Origin: Chamaecrista fasciculata
Lineage: Eukaryota; Streptophyta; Magnoliopsida; Fabales; Fabaceae
Direction: 5' to 3'
NCBI GenBank assembly: GCA_003254925.1
Contig: QANZ01014861.1
Span: 58,944 to 122,943, forward strand
DNA length: 64,000 nt
Part shown: in pieces, positions 57,124-64,000 of the stretch
Numbering within the stretch: position 1 is the stretch's first letter
Layout of the letters: every line of letters begins with the position of its first letter
Program-made: the position numbers and the translations under genes
The notes under the pieces: generated by a model
Told to the model about the DNA's origin: nothing
The model's database searches: none
The model's input: the letters and a program-made list of their open reading frames with translations, nothing else

Positions 57124-58752
57124 TGTTGGGAAATCCCCGGGGAAAACACACAGCGGAAGCAAACAGTAAATAAAAAAAAAACTTGCGCTCCCCAGGAAAA
57201 TCCAACCCTGAGATCCGCTAGTTGAATTTAAAACCAGATATGAAAAGTGTTAAACCTCAATCTTTCAATCGGATGGTTGAACTTTGTGAGTCTAGAAGTC
57301 CGTTTGCACGTCCTTCCTCCACCGGTAATCCACACGAACAGTTTCCCGAACACGAGGTGCTACCCTCCACGCTTCTTTCTCCAAAGAAACTGGGGATTGA
57401 ATCTATAGTTGATGAATTCAGGAACTCCTTCTTTGAATTCCAGGCTAGGTGGCGCAAAACAGAGTAGAAGACAGCAACAAAACTCCTTTTGTTCTTCTTC
57501 TCTCAAGAACCCTAGAACCCACAACTTTCGATTTCTCTCTCTAACACTTAGGAGAAAATCGACTTCTCTCTCTAGGAAGGTGGGTGGCGAAATTTCTCTC
57601 TCTACAAGGATGAATTTCGACTTCTCTCTAGTGAGCTAGGGTTTTTCACAAAATGCATGACTTGTTATGAGCTAGGTGACTTTTGGCTTTATAATTACCA
57701 AAATTATGGTAATTTTATAAATATAAAATCATGATATTACAATAACATCATATCTTTAAGACTTGAATATCTAATTAAAATATTACCATAATATTTTAAT
57801 TCAAATTCAAATCCCTATCTCATAGAATCAAATTGAAGATCAAATCTTCCAATGGGACCCACATGAGATAGGCGCCTACTTGCTCCTATTATTCGGAATT
57901 TTATAAATCAAAAATAACTCCTAAAATTAGGAAGTCATAACCAACAAGCAGGCCCCACGTGAAGTTGGCAGTAGGTCATCCCCATGTCCTACAAGTCGTG
58001 AGCGGACTCTAGCAAGCCATCTCGACTACCCAAAACACGTGAGTGATCGTTTGTTACCAAAACCGATTTTAACCTTCGTACCTCCATGGCACCGACCCTA
58101 TTGTTCTGCGATATCTTGGTTATGGATCAGGCACGGGAAATTCATCCATGATCCAAACCTTTACTTTCTCGATCTCCTTGAGTAAGTCCCATATACTAGC
58201 GTGGCCACGCATTTCCTGGACAGACTCATCGAGGGCGCCAGTAAGATATCTCCCAAATTAATGGGGAACAAAATCCCAATTTTGGTCAGTCCACATTCCT
58301 CAGCACGACAATCAACCAAACCCGTACTTAGCCCTTATGGCTACCCTGCTACGGGCAACGTTAGACTAAGCCAAAGTCTGACAACTGCAACGCCGGAATA
58401 ATGATGACCTCAGGTCTAAGGCGTCGTGACAGGTGTACAAGAGAGGCAAGCTGATGACTAAACCCATGCAGGACTCTCCGGGTCAGTCCAGCAATTCGTA
58501 ACCCCTTACGTAATTGCACCATGACTCTCATTCCAGCATCTAGTGCGTGCATCCCTATGCACTAAGGTCATGCTGATCTTAGTTCATTTTCGCTCCCACG
58601 AAAACAATTGATCAGGGACAGATTTAGATTAATTATCTTATAATTAATCATGGACGTAATAATGTGAAAACCATTAATTTATCTCTATAAATTAATCCAT
58701 ATGTTCATAACATACATAAAAGAGGATTGGCCCTAGGGCACAATTCCTAACA
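57124..58752 (-). repeat. 3' LTR of copia element 4 (1629 bp)
   Basis: On the minus strand it starts TGTTAGGAATTGTGCCCTAG directly after the polypurine tract and ends ATTTCCCAACA. Resemblance of its first 30 bp and its body to the TGATGGAG-type LTRs shows that those, too, are copia LTRs. Confidence 0.9.
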
Positions 58753-58801
58753 GACTCCCACTTGCACTAGGGTACAATCATCAATCTAGTTGTTCCTACT
58801 C

Positions 58802-61800
58802 CTAGGTACACTGATCAATGCGTCTAATCCCCATCGACGATACATGTCTCTCATGTATGACCCTTGCAAGCGGCTTTGTCAGAGGATCAACAACATTATC
58901 CTCGCCTGGTACTTTGCAAATCTTCACATCACCTCTGTCAATCATCTCCCTGACGAGGTGAAAACGTCTGAGTATATGTTTGGTCCTCTGGTGGGACCGT
59001 GGCTCCTTGGCTTGCGCAATAGCTCCACTATTGTCGCAATACAGGGTAATGGGATCAGAGATGGTCGGAACCACACCAAGCTCGGAGATGAACTTTCTAA
59101 TCCACACAGCCTCCTTTGCCGCATCCGATGTTGCAATATACTCGGACTCCGTTGTAGAATCGGCAATCGTGCTCTGCTTGGAACTCTTCCAACTCACGCT
59201 GCCACCGTTCAGGAGAAACACATATCCTGACTGCGATTTGAAGTCGTCTTGGTCGGTTTGGAAACTAGCGTCTGTGTAACCCCTTACACATAGCTCTTCA
59301 TCAGTTCCACCGTAAACCAAGAACTCATCCTTAGTCCTTCTTAAGTACTTAAGGATATTCTTGACAGCGATCCAATGATCCTCACCAGGGTCTTGTTGGA
59401 ATCGGCTTGTCATACTCAGGGCAAACGACACATCGGGTCGAGTACATAGCATGGCATACATGATGGATCATATGGCCGAGGCACAGGGGATCCCACTCAT
59501 GCGACCTCGCTTAACAAGTGTCCTCGGACACTGTTTCTTGCTTAGGGTCAGCCCATGATTCATCGGAATGAATCCCTTCTTGGAATCTTGCATACTGAAC
59601 CTCATCAGTACCTTATCCAAGTACGTGCTTTGACTCAACCCAAGAAGCCTACGAGATCTATCCCTATAGATCTTGATTCCTAGAATATAGGCGGCTTCTC
59701 CTAAGTCCTTCATTGAAAAGGATTTTCCCAACCAGGATTTTACAATCTCTAAGGTTGAGACATCGTTTCCAATGAGTAGTATGTCATCGACATACAGTAC
59801 CAAGAACACAATCGTGCTCCCACTAACATTCTTGTAAACACAAGGTTCGTCAGGGTTTTGTAGGAAGCCAAACTCTTTGACGACCTCATCAAAACGGTGA
59901 TTGGGTTCGACATAACTGAAGCTTGCACACCTTGTCTGGTGCCTCAGGACATTCAAACCCCTCGGGTTGTATCATATACACATCCTCGGGCAGCCTTCCG
60001 TTAAGGAACGCTGTTTTGACATCCATCTGCCATATCTCATAGTCGTAATATGCAGCTATGGCAAGGAGGATCCTAATGGATTTGGCTATTGCAACAGGCG
60101 AAAACATTTCGTCATAGTCTATACCATGACGTTGCGTAAATCCCTTCGCAACTAACCTCGCCTTGAAGACGGTGACGTTGCCATCCATGTCTGTTTTCTC
60201 TTTGAAAACCCACTTACACCCTACGGGTTTTACCCCTTCAGGTGGAGTGACCAAGGTCCAAACTTGGTTGTCGTACATGGGTTGCATCTCAGCCTTCATG
60301 GCTTCAACCCATTTTTCTGAGTTGGGATCTACGATGGCCTCTTGATAGGTGGTGGGTTCACCACGCTCCGTGAGCAACACATCCTTGTTTTCAATCACGA
60401 GGAACCCATAGTATCTCTCTGGCTGAAAACGTGTTCTATCAGACCTTCGTGGTCCTTGTGTTTGTGGAGGAGCTTCCACAACCTCTTGTGGAACTTCTCC
60501 AGTTTCCGTCTGCGCCTCTGGTGTGTCTTGTGGAGCTTGAACTTCTTCAAGCTCTATCTTACTCCCACTGTTTCTTTTGGAAACAAGATCCTTCTCTAAG
60601 AAGAATCCACTCCTGACGACAAACACTTTTTTGTCAGTTGGGCAGTAGACGTAATACCCTTTCGTCTCTTTAGGGTATCCCACAAACAGACACTTGAGGG
60701 ATTTGGGAGACAGTTTATCGTTAGGCTGTTGCTTAACATAAACCTCACATCCCCAAACCTTGAGGTAAGACAAATTGGGACTCTTCCCTTTCCATATCTC
60801 ATATGGTGTCTTCTCAACGGCCTTGGACGGAACACGGTTAAGTGTGAACGCGGCAGTTTCTAAAGCCTACCTCCAGAAGGATGGCGGAAGATCGGTCTGA
60901 CTCATCATAGATCGAACCATATCCAATAAGGTTCGATTCCTCCTCTCAGACACACCATTCCACTGTGGTGTTCTAGGGGGAGTCAGTTGTGAAACTATTC
61001 CACAACTACTAAGATGATCAGTGAATTCTTGACTCAAATATTCGCCTCCTCGATCAGATCGAAGGATCTTTATTTTCTTGTCAAGCTGGTTCTCAACTTC
61101 ATTTTGAAATCTTTTGAACATTTCAAAAGACTCTGACTTGTGCTTCATTAAGTAGATGTACCCATATCTACTGAAGTCGTCAGTGAATGTAATGAAGTAG
61201 GAGTAACCACCTCTGGCCTGGACACTCATGGGTCCACATACATCACTATGTATGATTCCCAATAAGTCAGATGCCCTCTGACTCTGTCCAGTGAAAGGCG
61301 CTTTTGTCATCTTGCCAAGTAAACAGGATTCGCAAGCATCATATGATTCAAAATCAAATGAGCTTAGAAGTCCATCTCTATGGAGCTTCTCAAGGCATCT
61401 CTCATTTATATGGCCCAAGTGACAGTGCCAAAGGTACGTAGGATTAGGTTTGCCAACCTTAATCCTTTTGGTATCAACGTTATAGATATTATTATGTCTT
61501 TGTTTCAATTCTAAGATATAGTGGTTATCATGCAGATCTCCATAAGCATAAAACACATCATCTTTATAAATTGAACACTTTCCATTACCATTCACACAAA
61601 TAAAACCTTCCTTATCCAAATAAGAAAGTGATATAATGTTTGAACTTAAACATGGAACGTAATAACAATTATTCAAAGACAAAATAAGCCCAGTGGGCAA
61701 AACAAGCTCGTATGTCCCTACAGCAACAGCAGCAACCCTTGCTCCATTGCCCACACGTAGGTCCACCTCGCCTCTGCTCAGCTTTCTGCTTCTTCTCAAC

Positions 61801-62196
61801 CCCTGCACATTAGTACATATGTGAGAACCACAAGCAGTATCCAATACCCAAGTGGTAGGAGTAGACAAGTGAACGCCTATAAGAAAGATACATGAAGTAG
61901 AAGCCTCATTCTTCTTCTTCTTCTTCAGATCTTCCATGTACAGCTTACAATTTCTTCTCCAGTGACCCGGCTTCTGGCGGAAGAAACAAACTGCATCCTT
62001 TGAGGTCTTTGCCTTCTTGGCAGGAGGTGGGTTAGGCTTTGCTGCAGGCTTGGTCCCACCAACCTCAGAATCTCCTTTCCTCTTTCCTTTGCCCTTCCCC
62101 TTTCCCTTGTTCTGAACTAACAAGACAGTGCTAGGCGCCTTCTTAATAGATGCCTCAACAGTCTTCAGCATCCCATGCAGTTCAGACACTGATTTC
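58802..62196 (-). pseudogene. gag-pol of copia element 4, broken
   Basis: 451 codons (62222-60867 frame) cover the gag end, a zinc knuckle whose first half reads CFFRQKPGHWRRNC (first Cys pair degraded), protease WVLDTACGSHIC, and integrase up to a TAG at 60867-60869. RT follows (60773-59889: PVGCKWVFKEK, KARLVAKGFTQ, DVKTAFLNG). It loses about 30 bp near 59917, removing the SIYGLKQA motif and the frame. The YVDD block is open again (59956-59468). RNase H (59461-58802) has STIADSTTESEYIA and LYCDNSGAI. It is not autonomous. Confidence 0.9.
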
Positions 62197-64000
62197 TGAT
62201 GGAGATTGTGCCCTAGGGTCAATCATCCTTTAGATATGTTGGGAACATATCAATTAATTTATGGGGATAAATTAATGGTTATCATATTATTAGCATGTTT
62301 ACTATGATAACAGTCCATGATTAATTATGAGATAATTAATCTAAACAGTCCCTGGTCGCTCATTCGAGTGGGAGCTTGAATTGAACCAAGACCAGCATGA
62401 CCTCGGTGCATGAGATGCACGCACTAGATGCTGGGACGAGAGTCATGGTGCAATTATGTAAGAGTTACAAGTTGCTGGACCGACCCGGAGAGTCCTGCAT
62501 GGGTTCAGTCATTAGCTAGTCTCTCCTGTACAATCTGTCATGATGCCCTTAGACCTGAGGTCTTGACTATTCCGGCATTACAGTTGTCAAGCTTTGGCTT
62601 AGTCTAACGTTATCCGTAACAGGGTAGCCATAAGGGCTGAGTACGGGTTTGGTTGATTGTCGTGCTGAGGAATGTGGTTGACCAAGATGGAATTTTGTCC
62701 CTCATAGAGATGGGAGATATTTAACTGGGCCCCTCGACGAGTCTGTCCAAGGGAATGTGTGGCCACACTGGATATTGGGACTTACTCAGGAGATCGAGAA
62801 AGTTGAGGTTTGGATTTTGGATGACATTCCCATGCCTAATCCTTACCGAAATATCGTAGGACAAAAAGGGATCTGCACATGATGGTACTAAGGTTAAGTC
62901 GTTTAGGGGTTAAACGATAACTCACGTGTTTTGGGTAGTCGTGATGGCTTGCTAGAGTCCGCTCTCGACTTGTAAGTCATGAGATGATTTACTGCCAACT
63001 TCACGTGGGGCCTGCTGGGTCACACACGAGCAGGAACCAGATGCCAAGCTGGAACACGAGTTAACCCTAATTCGTGGGTCACATTTGTGACACCGTTTGA
63101 GACATAACTTATTGTTGGACATAAAGTCTTGTCTTAAATTAATTATCTACAGATATATTATATTTAGATTTGTGAGACAAATATATATATATATATGATA
63201 ATTGTTAAATAGATAATTGGATTATGCTATTTGCAATTATATTCCTATTTATAATATTAGGGGAATTATAAATTGAATAATGGTCCTAAGAGTTAGGAAA
63301 TTATCAATTTATTAAATTCACTAATATTAGACCTAGATAGGATGAGGTTGGCGCCTCATACAAAGGGAATTTAATTAATAAAAATGTTTTATTAATTAAA
63401 GTCTTGGCTTGAAATTTGAAATTTAAATTCAAATGAGATTTGATCTAGATTTCAAATGGGTGAATTATAAATATTAAAGAAATATTTTAATTCATGACTT
63501 ATAGGGCAAGTCGAAATTTTAGGTCCAATTGAATTTAAATATTAAAGTAATATTTTAATTCAATTATCTAGAGTTTGAGACTTGGTGAGATTGGCTTAAA
63601 GATATTCTGGGAATTCTTTAATTCAATATTGTTGGGATATAACAAATTAGTTATAACTATCTAAGAGTTAGTTAGTTATTTTAATTTATTAAATTCCCAC
63701 AAAAATTGGGGAGGATGGCGCATGGAAGGAGAGGGAGATTTGGGAAGATTTGATCTTCCAAATTGATTCTCCAAGATTGCATTTTGATTCCTATTTTAAT
63801 ATTAAGGTAATATTTTAAATAGGAAATCAAGTCCTAAAATTATGATATTAGGATATCATAAAATTATAATTTGATAATTATATAATTTTAGGTCTGACCA
63901 AAATTATAATTATCAAAGTCCCCAGACCCTATAAATAGGCAAGCCATAAGTCGAATTATGCCATGCCATTCTAGAGAGAGAGAAAAATTCGATTTTACTC
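62197..64000 (+). mobile_element. LTR (or start of a full element) inserted in copia element 4 gag, runs off the right edge
   Basis: Starts TGATGGAGATTGTGCCCTAG at 62197. The first 440 bp are near-identical to 41697-42139. A TATA-like TATAAATAGG occurs near 63931-63940. No gag-pol is seen before the window ends, so whether this is a solo LTR or the 5' LTR of a whole copia element cannot be told. Left flank is ATTTC. Confidence 0.85.

Larger units (their letters stand above)
57124..62196 (-). mobile_element. Ty1/copia element 4 (minus orientation), continues beyond the window
   Basis: From right to left: gag fragment, protease, integrase, RT, RNase H, polypurine tract (GCAAGTGGGAGTC, minus strand, 58753-58765) and 3' LTR (57124-58752). 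It is inserted in the RT of element 3 and is itself interrupted at 62197. The 5' LTR and the first part of gag are outside the window. Confidence 0.9.

Noticed and set aside
1..64000. CRISPR arrays, bacterial operons, organellar inserts, endogenous pararetrovirus genes
   Set aside because: None found: no regularly spaced short repeats with unique spacers, no ribosome-binding-site operons, no plastid or mitochondrial genes, and every RT seen carries gypsy or copia context with integrase and LTRs.

Overview
The window is plant nuclear DNA, most likely from a eudicot. The evidence is GT-AG introns in two ordinary plant genes, tRNA-derived SINEs, Mutator-like and hAT DNA transposons, and Ty3/gypsy (Tat-lineage) and Ty1/copia LTR retrotransposons with plant-type domain layouts. 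AT-rich genic and intergenic DNA contrasts with the GC-rich gypsy bodies. I see no bacterial, organellar or CRISPR features and no clear novel system. The interest lies in gene duplication, nested insertion and retroelement architecture.

Layout. 1-1201 is one end of a hAT transposon (minus strand, with the start of its BED-finger transposase) inserted in the gag gene of a minus-strand gypsy element (1202 to about 3230). 3230-5400 is repeat relics. 5410-7909 is a non-autonomous Mutator-like element with a 10-bp target duplication. 7920-11020 is AT-rich with no recognisable gene. 11553-16322 (minus) is an intact two-exon NAD(P)-dependent oxidoreductase gene of the Gfo/Idh/MocA family. Its 3.7-kb intron carries about five ~300-bp tandem repeats that copy the exon-1 splice donor.

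17602-24286 and about 25005-33966 are two copies of a duplicated segment. Each holds a UDP-glycosyltransferase (UGT89-like) fragment, a minus-strand WD40 gene resembling ROOT INITIATION DEFECTIVE 3 (RID3), and an unrecognised decayed fragment. Copy A of the WD40 gene is intact (eight exons whose phases all agree, 449 aa). Copy B is a pseudogene with three stop codons, a 33-bp deletion and a 2168-bp solo LTR in exon 3. Its first intron holds a SINE, a hAT-like element inside the SINE, and another LTR inside the hAT.

33967-53774 contains two related Tat-type gypsy elements in plus orientation, fused across an LTR fragment that carries an assembly gap (41697-42641). Both encode gag-protease, reverse transcriptase, two RNase H domains and integrase. 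Downstream, on the opposite strand, is an additional ORF (aORF) with a likely intron and a TATA box upstream. A removable intron appears to separate protease from pol. Nearly all inactivating stops are C-to-T changes.

53775-57123 is a copia element (plus), broken by a second copia element (minus, 57124 to beyond the window), which is itself broken at 62197 by a third LTR sequence. The only genes likely to serve the plant are the oxidoreductase and WD40 copy A. They share no evident pathway and are simply neighbours in a repeat-rich region.
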